Part shown: positions 45,602 to 55,296 of the stretch, one piece after another
Numbering within the stretch: the stretch's first letter is position 1
Layout: each line of letters opens with the position of its first letter
Assembly (NCBI GenBank): GCA_037013495.1
Contig: CM072801.1
Location: forward strand, 101,811,816 to 101,875,815
Direction: 5' to 3'
Source: Hippophae tibetana
Lineage: Eukaryota > Streptophyta > Magnoliopsida > Rosales > Elaeagnaceae
DNA length: 64,000 bases
The notes under the pieces: model-generated
Told to the model about the DNA's origin: nothing
What the model saw: the letters and a program-made list of their open reading frames with translations, nothing else
Database searches by the model: none
Position numbers and translations under genes: made by a program

Positions 45602-48600
45602 TACAATGCCTTCACTAATGCAGTTTAGATCAGCTCCTGTATCAATTAGGGCTTCTGCTTTGAAAGAATATTCTTTGTTGATCACAATGGTTACTTTTGA
45701 GTACCATTTGTGGTTTACTACTCTGTCTAAGGAGTTGACAAAGTGCATATCAGCAAATTCTGGGTTAGAATTTTCTTCTTCTTTGAAGATCTCTTTCTTC
45801 TTCTCAGTAGGAATTGTTGGGACCTCTTCTAAGAGATCATTAAAATCCTCTTCTTTATTATCTATCTCATTTTCAGAGAGAAATGGTGTTTGGACACACT
45901 GTTGTAGTTCAAGGATCTGAACTCTTGTTTTTAGATCCTTAAGATCTTTTTTAGTTTGATTGACCTCTTTTCTGAGATCACTTATTGTTGGTTCCTGAAG
46001 TTCAGGAGAGGTATTCCTAATCCTTTTAAGGATTTCATTGAAGGAATATTGTTGCTGATGTCGCTGTATTTGAGCTTGTAATCCCTTTTGATTTTTTCTT
46101 TGAGGGACTTCTTCTTTAGCAACTTCTATATATTTTGCTAAGGTTTTTCTTTTTTCTTCTGGATCTTGAATTTTGTCTATAATATCGAGAATGAAATTTT
46201 CCTCTTTTGTTAAGACATTTAAGTCTAAACCATTCATTTTGATGATGGCTTTATAGTAATCGCATTCACAGTTTTCTTGACTTGATTCATCCTCTTGAGA
46301 GGAGGAAGATGAGGACCCACTATAATCTTCTTCATTATCTTCCTCAGAAGATTGCTCTGATAAGAGTATTTGTAGAAACTGATTTTTAAGTTTCTCGTCA
46401 ATATTTAATTCATTGACCTTTTGTTGAATTCTACAATTTGGGCTATAGTGTCCCTGCTTTCCACACTTATAACAAGTGGGTATTTTACTTTTAGTAAATC
46501 GGGCTTCACTATTGGGCTTTTTAGTCCAATTAAATCTTTTAGATTTTTTCCTTCTTTTAGAAGGATAAGTTCTTGATTCTTTAAACCAAGGTTTTTTGTA
46601 AGCCTTTTGGGATTTATGGGCTTTCTTTTGAGATAATCCTTTAAGGATATTTTGATACCCATATTGTTCGCAAAAGTCTCCTAAGGCTTGCTTGCTTTGG
46701 ATCTTTTCTTTGTCCACTTGTCTTTTAAGCTTCATATCAGTACAAAATGCTAATCCTTCTGCCACTATTTCAGCGGCTAATTCTCCGAATGTATACATAC
46801 CATAGGGTATGGAACCACCATGCTTGGCTCGAAGTCTTGCACGAATTTTATCAGCAAATAGGGTAGGTAACCCTGCAATGAATCTTTCTTTCCAGAAGTC
46901 GCTATTAGAGTCTTCTCTTGTGAAAACTTTAGAGAAGAAAACATCCTTATACCATTTGAAATGTGACATGGTAGGACATCTTAAGCTTATAAGCTGTTCA
47001 TGACTTCTATCTTGCTGCAAAGTCGTGCTTCCCACAAAGTGCAACAATATTGTGTAGACCAGTGTGTTGACTGTGTCTTCTATTTGGAGAACATCACCAT
47101 TTTCATTTACCTCTTGCTTAATTGAGCTAAGAATTGTATGACGTTCTTGAGGACCTAAGTGAGTATCCCACCAGCCTTGTAATTGTCCAACAAAGCCAGC
47201 TATTATTGCTAATGCTGCCTGTTTATCCGAGTTTCCTTGAAACTTGATTGCAGTTGCATACATAAGCATATTTTTAATTACCCGAATAACTTGATATTCA
47301 GATAGTCCGTCAATACTCCATTCTTGGATGGTACTACCGGAATATACTGTTCTGCTGGGTAATTCTTCTTCGATTTGTAAATCGACTGGAGATTGCCTAG
47401 GATAATAAGGCTTTGCTTTGTAAACTGGAATTGGTTTTTCCAATTTATTTATTTCTATAGAATCATTTGTGTAAGATTCTTTCAGATACTGATAAATTTC
47501 ATCTACTTCTTTTTCAGAGATCTCATTCAGATCTTCTTCGAGCATTCTTACAGATTTTCCTCTATCTGTCGTGTCTATTTTAGACATTTTCTCTAGTAAT
47601 TCTTTTAAGAATTCTGAGTTATCTTCTTTTTTTAATTTAAAATCTGGAATAGGTTTAAAGAAGGCTGGTTTTACTTCTTTCTTAGAAGTAGATGGTAAAC
47701 TTTCAGTTTGCTTTTGAACCGATTTTTCAATTCTTGTTAACTGATTCCCAACTGTTTGTAAGAATAAGTTGGTGTAATTTCCTTGTTCTATAACTTGATT
47801 CACAGATTCGTCTGTGGCTTGTAACTCTGGTTTTGTTGAGTTTCCTTTGTAAGGAACTGCTTGTACTTTTTCTGATATCTTAATGACTGCTTCTGGAGGA
47901 TGGGCTGCCATTATTTTTTCACCAGATTCTAAGGTATATGTTTGATGAACCTTTTCAAGGTTATATACCTCAGGAATTATGATTCCATTCTTTTCAGAAT
48001 ACTTGATGATAAAGTCGAAGAAATTTAATTCTCCTTCTCTATTCTTCTTTTCAGCATACTTTAAGAATGCTTTATACTTTTCATAGAACATTTTTTGTTG
48101 TTCTCTATTTAGAGAATAAAATATTTTTCTTTTTTCAGAATTTTCTGGATCATAAAACATCTCTTTTAGAGATTCGTTAAATGATTGTCTTTGTAACACC
48201 ATAACACTCTGGAACCTGGTGTTCGATTCGTATCCCATATCAGAGAGTGTTGGACTCATCGGTCTTTCCGTCTGCTCTTCTGATCTATTAGATCTTTCTT
48301 CTACTGTTTCAGATCTTTTAGATCCATCATTTTGATAAACTGGTAAATTTATTCCCATAGGAAGCCTCTGAGTTCCTTCAAAATCAGTTTCTTTTCCTCT
48401 TGAAGAATTTATAGAAACATTTGAGAATCTTTCCGAAACATTTGAGAATCGGTTGCTTGTAGTTGACGGTCTTGACTCAGATATTCTTACTTTTCTTGTC
48501 GAGTCAAACATGATTTCTACTGAGCCATCTTCATGTTCTATTATTTGATCGACTTCAGTATTTTGAGGGATTTTAACCTTTTCAGGTTCTTGTTGTATTA

Positions 48601-48630
48601 ACCAGCTTTCTGGAAGGGTAATTTTGTCCC

Positions 48631-49025
48631 ATGCTAACCTTTTAGGTGTAGCTAATCTGGTTTTTTCACTATTTGTTTGAAATAGCGTGGTTTCTCCTTT
48701 TTTATCTCTGATGAGAGATTTTAAGTTGATGTCTGGGCAGATAGTGTTCATGACTTTGAAATATACTCTATATATGAGAGCAATATTACTGGTTCCTTCT
48801 TCCATATCGAAACCATGTGTCTGCACATCTACCTTTAAACATTTTAAAACATTTGCATCTTTAATGCACACAGAGAAATTAGGGAAACAATTAAAATATA
48901 TTGGTCCTGAACTTAAGGACGATTCAATACATCCCAACATCGAATCTTTAATCCGATTGTGTCTTTTATCTCTAACACAAATAAGAACTGAATTATTAAG
49001 TCCTTCTCTAGTAAGAGGTTTAACT
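48631..49025 (-). repeat. Unpaired viral spacer between the arms (movement-protein core)
   Basis: About 395 bp of ORF1 is present only here. It continues the left-arm frame upstream and encodes the movement-protein core, and it has no partner in the right arm. It forms most of the loop of the palindrome. The sequence joining it to the true ORF1 start (seen at 55473) is absent from the window. Confidence 0.85.
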
Positions 49026-49047
49026 GCAAGCAAGCCTTAGGAGACTT
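49026..49047 (+). other. 22-bp templated filler at the palindrome centre
   Basis: The 22 bases from 49026 to 49047 (gcaagcaagccttagg and six more) match exactly 50982-51003, inside the capsid-coding part of the right arm, and its complement in the left arm. They do not belong at this point of ORF1 and lie between the movement-protein spacer and the start of the right arm. The frame of the right ORF1 is closed by a stop (49038-49040) in this filler. Short copied fillers are typical of error-prone end joining with template switching. Confidence 0.85.
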
Positions 49048-52000
49048 GGGACAAAATTACCCTTCCAGAAAGCTGGTTAATACAACAAGAACCTGAAAAG
49101 GTTAAAATCCCTCAAAATACTGAAGTCGATCAAATAATAGAACATGAAGATGGCTCAGTAGAAATCATGTTTGACTCGACAAGAAAAGTAAGAATATCTG
49201 AGTCAAGACCGTCAACTACAAGCAACCGATTCTCAAATGTTTCGGAAAGATTCTCAAATGTTTCTATAAATTCTTCAAGAGGAAAAGAAACTGATTTTGA
49301 AGGAACTCAGAGGCTTCCTATGGGAATAAATTTACCAGTTTATCAAAATGATGGATCTAAAAGATCTGAAACAGTAGAAGAAAGATCTAATAGATCAGAA
49401 GAGCAGACGGAAAGACCGATGAGTCCAACACTCTCTGATATGGGATACGAATCGAACACCAGGTTCCAGAGTGTTATGGTGTTACAAAGACAATCATTTA
49501 ACGAATCTCTAAAAGAGATGTTTTATGATCCAGAAAATTCTGAAAAAAGAAAAATATTTTATTCTCTAAATAGAGAACAACAAAAAATGTTCTATGAAAA
49601 GTATAAAGCATTCTTAAAGTATGCTGAAAAGAAGAATAGAGAAGGAGAATTAAATTTCTTCGACTTTATCATCAAGTATTCTGAAAAGAATGGAATCATA
49701 ATTCCTGAGGTATATAACCTTGAAAAGGTTCATCAAACATATACCTTAGAATCTGGTGAAAAAATAATGGCAGCCCATCCTCCAGAAGCAGTCATTAAGA
49801 TATCAGAAAAAGTACAAGCAGTTCCTTACAAAGGAAACTCAACAAAACCAGAGTTACAAGCCACAGACGAATCTGTGAATCAAGTTATAGAACAAGGAAA
49901 TTACACCAACTTATTCTTACAAACAGTTGGGAATCAGTTAACAAGAATTGAAAAATCGGTTCAAAAGCAAACTGAAAGTTTACCATCTACTTCTAAGAAA
50001 GAAGTAAAACCAGCCTTCTTTAAACCTATTCCAGATTTTAAATTAAAAAAAGAAGATAACTCAGAATTCTTAAAAGAATTACTAGAGAAAATGTCTAAAA
50101 TAGACACGACAGATAGAGGAAAATCTGTAAGAATGCTCGAAGAAGATCTGAATGAGATCTCTGAAAAAGAAGTAGATGAAATTTATCAGTATCTGAAAGA
50201 ATCTTACACAAATGATTCTATAGAAATAAATAAATTGGAAAAACCAATTCCAGTTTACAAAGCAAAGCCTTATTATCCTAGGCAATCTCCAGTCGATTTA
50301 CAAATCGAAGAAGAATTACCCAGCAGAACAGTATATTCCGGTAGTACCATCCAAGAATGGAGTATTGACGGACTATCTGAATATCAAGTTATTCGGGTAA
50401 TTAAAAATATGCTTATGTATGCAACTGCAATCAAGTTTCAAGGAAACTCGGATAAACAGGCAGCATTAGCAATAATAGCTGGCTTTGTTGGACAATTACA
50501 AGGCTGGTGGGATACTCACTTAGGTCCTCAAGAACGTCATACAATTCTTAGCTCAATTAAGCAAGAGGTAAATGAAAATGGTGATGTTCTCCAAATAGAA
50601 GACACAGTCAACACACTGGTCTACACAATATTGTTGCACTTTGTGGGAAGCACGACTTTGCAGCAAGATAGAAGTCATGAACAGCTTATAAGCTTAAGAT
50701 GTCCTACCATGTCACATTTCAAATGGTATAAGGATGTTTTCTTCTCTAAAGTTTTCACAAGAGAAGACTCTAATAGCGATTTCTGGAAAGAAAGATTCAT
50801 TGCAGGGTTACCTACCCTATTTGCTGATAAAATTCGTGCAAGACTTCGAGCCAAGCATGGTGGTTCCATACCCTATGGTATGTATACATTCGGAGAATTA
50901 GCCGCTGAAATAGTGGCAGAAGGATTAGCATTTTGTACTGATATGAAGCTTAAAAGACAAGTGGACAAAGAAAAGATCCAAAGCAAGCAAGCCTTAGGAG
51001 ACTTTTGCGAACAATATGGGTATCAAAATATCCTTAAAGGATTATCTCAAAAGAAAGCCCATAAATCCCAAAAGGCTTACAAAAAACCTTGGTTTAAAGA
51101 ATCAAGAACTTATCCTTCTAAAAGAAGGAAAAAATCTAAAAGATTTAATTGGACTAAAAAGCCCAATAGTGAAGCCCGATTTACTAAAAGTAAAATACCC
51201 ACTTGTTATAAGTGTGGAAAGCAGGGACACTATAGCCCAAATTGTAGAATTCAACAAAAGGTCAATGAATTAAATATTGACGAGAAACTTAAAAATCAGT
51301 TTCTACAAATACTCTTATCAGAGCAATCTTCTGAGGAAGATAATGAAGAAGATTATAGTGGGTCCTCATCTTCCTCCTCTCAAGAGGATGAATCAAGTCA
51401 AGAAAACTGTGAATGCGATTACTATAAAGCCATCATCAAAATGAATGGTTTAGACTTAAATGTCTTAACAAAAGAGGAAAATTTCATTCTCGATATTATA
51501 GACAAAATTCAAGATCCAGAAGAAAAAAGAAAAACCTTAGCAAAATATATAGAAGTTGCTAAAGAAGAAGTCCCTCAAAGAAAAAATCAAAAGGGATTAC
51601 AAGCTCAAATACAGCGACATCAGCAACAATATTCCTTCAATGAAATCCTTAAAAGGATTAGGAATACCTCTCCTGAACTTCAGGAACCAACAATAAGTGA
51701 TCTCAGAAAAGAGGTCAATCAAACTAAAAAAGATCTTAAGGATCTAAAAACAAGAGTTCAGATCCTTGAACTACAACAGTGTGTCCAAACACCATTTCTC
51801 TCTGAAAATGAGATAGATAATAAAGAAGAGGATTTTAATGATCTCTTAGAAGAGGTCCCAACAATTCCTACTGAGAAGAAGAAAGAGATCTTCAAAGAAG
51901 AAGAAAATTCTAACCCAGAATTTGCTGATATGCACTTTGTCAACTCCTTAGACAGAGTAGTAAACCACAAATGGTACTCAAAAGTAACCATTGTGATCAA

Positions 52001-53948
52001 CAAAGAATATTCTTTCAAAGCAGAAGCCCTAATTGATACAGGAGCTGATCTAAACTGCATTAGTGAAGGCATTGTACCAACAAGGTATTTTACAAAAACC
52101 ACTCAAGTATTAAATACTGCTAATGGCGGAAGAATGCCTATACATTATAAGTTGTCCAATGCGGCTGTATGTAATAATGGAGTATGCCTAGAAACTACAT
52201 TTCTATTAAGTAAAGAATTATCAAGAATGGTAATTCTAGGCACACCATTCATCAATATGCTATATCCTTTCGAAACCACTACAGAAGGGATCAAAACAAA
52301 AATTGATGGATATCCCATTATTTTCAAGTTCACAAAGGAACCTCAGATACATGAAGTAAATTACCTCAAAGGTAAGATTACTGAAAAGGAAAAATTCCTT
52401 TTTTCCTTAAAGGAAGAAATGAATTTCAAAACAATTCAACAGAAGATACTCTCTAAAGAAATACAAGAGAAGATCCAATCTCTCAAAGAGAAATTTGAAA
52501 AAGAGATATGTGCTGAAATCCCTAGTGCATTTTGGGAAAGAAAGAAACATGTGGTAGAATTGCCATATGAACCTAACCTTACAGAGGCCCAAATTAATAC
52601 AAAGGCTAGGCCCATTCAAATGAATGAAAGACACTTACTCATATGTAAGCAGGAAATAGAAGATCTTCTAAAAAAGAAGTTAATAAGGCCTAGTACTTCT
52701 CCTTGGTCCTGTCCAGCATTTTATGTGGAAAATAGTGCTGAAATCGAGAGAGGAGTTCCCAGACTGGTAATTAATTATAAGCCCCTAAACAAGGTGCTTA
52801 GATGGATAAGATATCCATTACCCAATAAAAAAGACTTACTTAGTCGACTAAACAAAGCTCTAGTATTCTCTAAATTTGATATGAAAAGTGGATACTGGCA
52901 AATACAAGTAGCAGAAAATGACCGCTACAAAACAGCATTTACTGTTCCATTTGGGCTTTACGAATGGAATGTTATGCCATTTGGGCTTAAGAATGCCCCA
53001 AGTGAATACCAGAGAATTATGAATGATATTTTTAACCCTTATTTAGGGTTCACTATTGTCTACATAGACGATGTTCTAGTCTACTCAAATACAGTAGATC
53101 AACACTGGAAACACTTAGAAGTATTTTTTAAAACAGTTAAGTCCAATGGGCTTGTTGTGTCATCTAAAAAGATGAAGTTATTCCAGACCCAAGTAAGATT
53201 CTTGGGTCATAACATAGAACATGGGCTTATAAGCCCTATAGAGAGATCAATAGTCTTTGCAGAAAAATTTCCGGATGAAATAAAAGACAAAAAACAGCTG
53301 CAGAGGTTTCTAGGGAGTCTTAATTATATTGCAGATTTTTATAAAAATCTTGCACAAGACGCCAGCCCATTATTTCAAAGATTAAAAAAGAATCCTTCAG
53401 AATGGAATACAGCTTGCACAACAGCTGTCCAAAAAATCAAGCTTCGAGCTAAGGAGCTCCCATGCCTAGCTTTATCTGATCCCGAAGCTCCAAAAGTAGT
53501 GGAGACTGATGCTTCGGAGTTAGGCTATGGAGGCATTCTAAAGCAGAAAATGCCTATAAAAGAGGTCTTAATAAGATATACCTCAGGCACTTGGAAACCA
53601 GCTCAGAAAAATTACTCTACAATCAAAAAAGAAATATTGGCCATTGTTCTGAGCATTACTAAATTCCAAGACGACCTTCTAAACAAGAAATTTTTACTTA
53701 GAGTTGATTGTAAAAGTGCTAAAGAAGTACTTCAGAAAGACGTCAAAAATCTAGCATCAAAACAGATTTTTGCTAGGTGGCAAGCCATCCTATCTATATT
53801 CGATTTTGATATCGAATATATCAAGGGGGAAGAGAACTCACTCCCAGATTTCCTCACCAGGGAATACTTACAGGGCCATGAAGAAAACAGATTATCTTCA
53901 GGCACTGAAGAAAGAAAGGGCTCCTCAAAAGGAGTACGAATGGCATAA
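49047..53948 (+). CDS. Pararetroviral ORF1 polyprotein, right copy (5'-partial: capsid, protease, RT, RNase H)
   Basis: The frame is open for 1,633 codons with no stop. The first ATG is at 49167 (1,593 aa), but this is internal: the viral start and movement-protein core are missing. Numbering from that ATG: a serine-rich linker follows; the capsid region has the GWWD motif at 446-449; a lysine/arginine-rich stretch lies at about 635-672; a CCHC zinc knuckle is at C680, C683, H688, C693; serine/acidic runs lie at about 722-755; and a coiled coil (about 860-900) precedes the retropepsin-type protease DTGAD at 957-961. Reverse transcriptase has YIDD at 1299-1302. RNase H keeps its acidic residues D1448, E1489, D1514 and D1561. 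By family knowledge these products package pregenomic RNA, process the polyprotein and copy RNA to DNA. All catalytic motifs that I can recognise are intact. No promoter precedes it. Confidence 0.9.
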   Translation, partial: WDKITLPESWLIQQEPEKVKIPQNTEVDQIIEHEDGSVEIMFDSTRKVRISESRPSTTSNRFSNVSERFSNVSINSSRGKETDFEGTQRLPMGINLPVYQNDGSKRSETVEERSNRSEEQTERPMSPTLSDMGYESNTRFQSVMVLQRQSFNESLKEMFYDPENSEKRKIFYSLNREQQKMFYEKYKAFLKYAEKKNREGELNFFDFIIKYSEKNGIIIPEVYNLEKVHQTYTLESGEKIMAAHPPEAVIKISEKVQAVPYKGNSTKPELQATDESVNQVIEQGNYTNLFLQTVGNQLTRIEKSVQKQTESLPSTSKKEVKPAFFKPIPDFKLKKEDNSEFLKELLEKMSKIDTTDRGKSVRMLEEDLNEISEKEVDEIYQYLKESYTNDSIEINKLEKPIPVYKAKPYYPRQSPVDLQIEEELPSRTVYSGSTIQEWSIDGLSEYQVIRVIKNMLMYATAIKFQGNSDKQAALAIIAGFVGQLQGWWDTHLGPQERHTILSSIKQEVNENGDVLQIEDTVNTLVYTILLHFVGSTTLQQDRSHEQLISLRCPTMSHFKWYKDVFFSKVFTREDSNSDFWKERFIAGLPTLFADKIRARLRAKHGGSIPYGMYTFGELAAEIVAEGLAFCTDMKLKRQVDKEKIQSKQALGDFCEQYGYQNILKGLSQKKAHKSQKAYKKPWFKESRTYPSKRRKKSKRFNWTKKPNSEARFTKSKIPTCYKCGKQGHYSPNCRIQQKVNELNIDEKLKNQFLQILLSEQSSEEDNEEDYSGSSSSSSQEDESSQENCECDYYKAIIKMNGLDLNVLTKEENFILDIIDKIQDPEEKRKTLAKYIEVAKEEVPQRKNQKGLQAQIQRHQQQYSFNEILKRIRNTSPELQEPTISDLRKEVNQTKKDLKDLKTRVQILELQQCVQTPFLSENEIDNKEEDFNDLLEEVPTIPTEKKKEIFKEEENSNPEFADMHFVNSLDRVVNHKWYSKVTIVINKEYSFKAEALIDTGADLNCISEGIVPTRYFTKTTQVLNTANGGRMPIHYKLSNAAVCNNGVCLETTFLLSKELSRMVILGTPFINMLYPFETTTEGIKTKIDGYPIIFKFTKEPQIHEVNYLKGKITEKEKFLFSLKEEMNFKTIQQKILSKEIQEKIQSLKEKFEKEICAEIPSAFWERKKHVVELPYEPNLTEAQINTKARPIQMNERHLLICKQEIEDLLKKKLIRPSTSPWSCPAFYVENSAEIERGVPRLVINYKPLNKVLRWIRYPLPNKKDLLSRLNKALVFSKFDMKSGYWQIQVAENDRYKTAFTVPFGLYEWNVMPFGLKNAPSEYQRIMNDIFNPYLGFTIVYIDDVLVYSNTVDQHWKHLEVFFKTVKSNGLVVSSKKMKLFQTQVRFLGHNIEHGLISPIERSIVFAEKFPDEIKDKKQLQRFLGSLNYIADFYKNLAQDASPLFQRLKKNPSEWNTACTTAVQKIKLRAKELPCLALSDPEAPKVVETDASELGYGGILKQKMPIKEVLIRYTSGTWKPAQKNYSTIKKEILAIVLSITKFQDDLLNKKFLLRVDCKSAKEVLQKDVKNLASKQIFARWQAILSIFDFDIEYIKGEENSLPDFLTREYLQGHEENRLSSGTEERKGSSKGVRMA
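53823..53836 (+). other. Candidate purine-rich plus-strand priming tract
   Basis: This is an uninterrupted 14-base purine run with five Gs (aagggggaagagaa) near the end of ORF1. Caulimoviridae start plus-strand DNA at G-rich purine tracts left by RNase H. The run also encodes part of RNase H, so it may be chance. The complement is in the left arm. Confidence 0.25.
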
Positions 53949-54888
53949 GATCACAAGCAAATCTATCATCTCAGTTGAAGATGAAGATATGGCCAAATCA
54001 CCTGAACAGGTAGCTAATATATATCTTAAAGATAATTTACCAGCAAATACCACCCCTAAATCCAGGGAATATTTTGAATTAATCTTAAAAGAAACTAATT
54101 CGGTTGACATAATTCATAATATGAGAAATTCTCATGAAATTGCTTACTCAACTTTTAAGGTAAAAAATATTTTATCTAAATCAGATTGGAATTCTAACTT
54201 ATTCGTTAGAGAAAGATTTAAAAATAAACGAATGAATCCAGTCTCATATGACTATTTTGACTATATACAGGCGTGGGAAAACACGCTCTTTTATCAAAGC
54301 TCAAAGAAAACCCATACGTGGTTTATCCAGTTTTTAACAGGAGATCATTATGCCTTTAATGATTTTCCTACTTGGTTCAGAGATTGGTTCTCATTTTTCG
54401 GACCAACTAAAGATATATTTCCTCAAAAGGTTTTAGAAGCCTTTATATTATTTGAAGAGTTTAATTTAAACTCTACCAAAAATGAAGATCATTCATTATT
54501 GTTCTTCTTTGCATTATACAAAATCCCATGGATATGGAAATGGGATTATGCAGTAACCCATTGGGACGAAATCTATTGTCTAATAAGACGATCATGGGGA
54601 AGATGGTGGGATAAAACTCCACTAGAACCGTTTGATAATGTTAAAATTATTGAATTATTCCAAGCACTCAAAGTGAAAGAAACTACTGACCCTAAACCAC
54701 TTAAGGGTAAAACTAAAGTAGAAATTGTTATAGAAACCCTAAAAGAAAAGGGAAAAAGCGACGAGTACATCTCTAAAAAACTAGAGAGATTATGTTCTGA
54801 AGAAGAAGAAGAAAGCTCCACCAACTCTAATGAAAAATTAGATCTAGAGCCTTCTGAAAGTGACTTACAAATGGCCAGCTCAAACTAG
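53878..54888 (+). CDS. Pararetroviral ORF2 protein, right copy (336 aa, function unknown)
   Basis: ORF2 begins at an ATG 71 nt before the ORF1 stop and in another frame. The frame is open 36 codons further upstream but without an ATG. The product is lysine-rich at its start, then contains 13 tryptophans, concentrated at 148-244, including FPTWFRDWFSFFGP (163-176) and a WIWKWD cluster (218-223). It ends in a lysine-rich, possibly helical segment (about 268-306) and an acidic serine-rich tail (308-336). I see no transmembrane segment, signal peptide or catalytic motif. Its position matches the ORF2 of unknown function in florendoviruses. The alternative, a P6-like translational transactivator, was not supported by any motif I could recognise. 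The overlap suggests translation by reinitiation or leaky scanning from the ORF1 message. The frame is intact. Confidence 0.8.
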   Translation: MKKTDYLQALKKERAPQKEYEWHKITSKSIISVEDEDMAKSPEQVANIYLKDNLPANTTPKSREYFELILKETNSVDIIHNMRNSHEIAYSTFKVKNILSKSDWNSNLFVRERFKNKRMNPVSYDYFDYIQAWENTLFYQSSKKTHTWFIQFLTGDHYAFNDFPTWFRDWFSFFGPTKDIFPQKVLEAFILFEEFNLNSTKNEDHSLLFFFALYKIPWIWKWDYAVTHWDEIYCLIRRSWGRWWDKTPLEPFDNVKIIELFQALKVKETTDPKPLKGKTKVEIVIETLKEKGKSDEYISKKLERLCSEEEEESSTNSNEKLDLEPSESDLQMASSN

Positions 54889-55109
54889 AAGCCAAGTCAA
54901 TCACCCACTAAAGAAAGTGGTCGACATCAAATGAGCCCACAAAGCACTCTGGACAAACGACTCCAAAAACTAACAGGGACACACCACCAGAGAAAGGGCC
55001 CACTCTTAGGACCCACTCTTCACATGGGAGAGCATCTGCTTTTACAAAAAGTCTTACTAGACTTATCTTGTGAATTATTGTATTTTGTTTGGGAATGAGC
55101 CTCTTTATC

Positions 55110-55117
55110 TATATAAG
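55110..55117 (+). promoter_or_regulatory. TATA box of the pregenomic RNA promoter
   Basis: The octamer tatataag (followed by g) is a strong plant TATA box, of the same type used by caulimovirid pregenomic promoters. It lies 172 bp before the primer-binding site, on the same strand as the right-copy genes. Transcription from it would run over the remaining 5' end of ORF1 and out into the right satellite, away from the viral genes in this window. Confidence 0.7.
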
Positions 55118-55281
55118 GCTCTTAAAAACTTTGAAGAATTATCCGAATATTTTCATACATATTTTATATTTTAAATTCCGCCAGTACTCTCTGTAATATA
55201 TCCATATTAATAAGATACTTCAGTTTATCCATTATCTATCTTCTTTATTGTTTAAATAACTTAGCAGATCCTGGTTAATTT

Positions 55282-55296
55282 TGGTATCAGAGCCAT
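55282..55296 (+). other. Initiator tRNA-Met primer-binding site
   Basis: The 15 bases tggtatcagagccat are complementary to the 3' end of plant initiator tRNA-Met, the minus-strand primer of Caulimoviridae. It marks the conventional origin of the circular viral map. Ty3/gypsy elements use the same primer, but no LTR edge precedes this site. The match ends after 15 bases. Confidence 0.9.

Larger units (their letters stand above)
42764..48630 (-). repeat. Left arm of viral inverted repeat
   Basis: This 5,867-bp arm is the reverse complement of 49048-54915. Coordinates of the two arms sum to 97678 down to the single-base deletion near 45600, and to 97679 below it. Differences found are the deletion and substitutions at 45101, 45092, 44884, 43774 and 43575. 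It runs from the middle of ORF1 to 27 bp past the ORF2 stop. Confidence 0.95.
43731..49025 (-). pseudogene. Pararetroviral ORF1 polyprotein, left copy: 5'-truncated and frameshifted
   Basis: Reading on the minus strand, this copy starts inside the movement protein. It is the only place in the window with the 30K-type movement-protein core (motif GPIYFNCFPNF, encoded near 48910-48880, and GFDMEEGTSN about 25 residues later). It continues through the capsid region, the zinc knuckle (C-X2-C-X4-H-X4-C, 46474-46433), a coiled-coil stretch and the protease active site (DTG from 45643). One base is missing near 45600 compared with the right arm (ttgttgtac against ttgttggtac), which shifts the frame 12 codons after the active site and ends it at 45566. 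The downstream frame, open from 45545 to 43731, holds reverse transcriptase (YIDD from 44618) and RNase H. No natural start codon is present; the frame begins at a TTG within the central filler. The deletion could be a real mutation or a sequencing error. Confidence 0.9.
49048..54915 (+). repeat. Right arm of viral inverted repeat
   Basis: This 5,868-bp arm is paired with 42764-48630. It starts within ORF1 at tgggacaaaatt, just after the movement-protein core, and pairing ends 27 bp after the ORF2 stop. Unlike the left arm, the viral sequence on this side continues for another 640 bp to the satellite. Confidence 0.95.

Noticed and set aside
46405-46662. 85-codon frame overlapping the zinc-knuckle region (also 51016-51273)
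   Set aside because: It is an alternative frame of the lysine-rich capsid region, conserved only because the two arms are copies.
42855-49040. Plus-strand frames of 61-117 codons opposite the left viral genes (for example 45573-45920, 48687-49040)
   Set aside because: They are antisense shadows of ORF1 and ORF2. The same shadows occur on the minus strand of the right arm.
48631-49047. Fold-back sequencing or assembly artefact as the origin of the palindrome
   Set aside because: The arms differ at several bases, the spacer is unique and the centre has a copied filler, and each end joins the satellite at a different viral position. An artefact is unlikely but not excluded without reads.
53878-54888. 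ORF2 as a P6-type translational transactivator
   Set aside because: I could not recognise the P6 motifs. The tryptophan-rich centre and position fit the florendovirus ORF2 of unknown function better, so no function was assigned.
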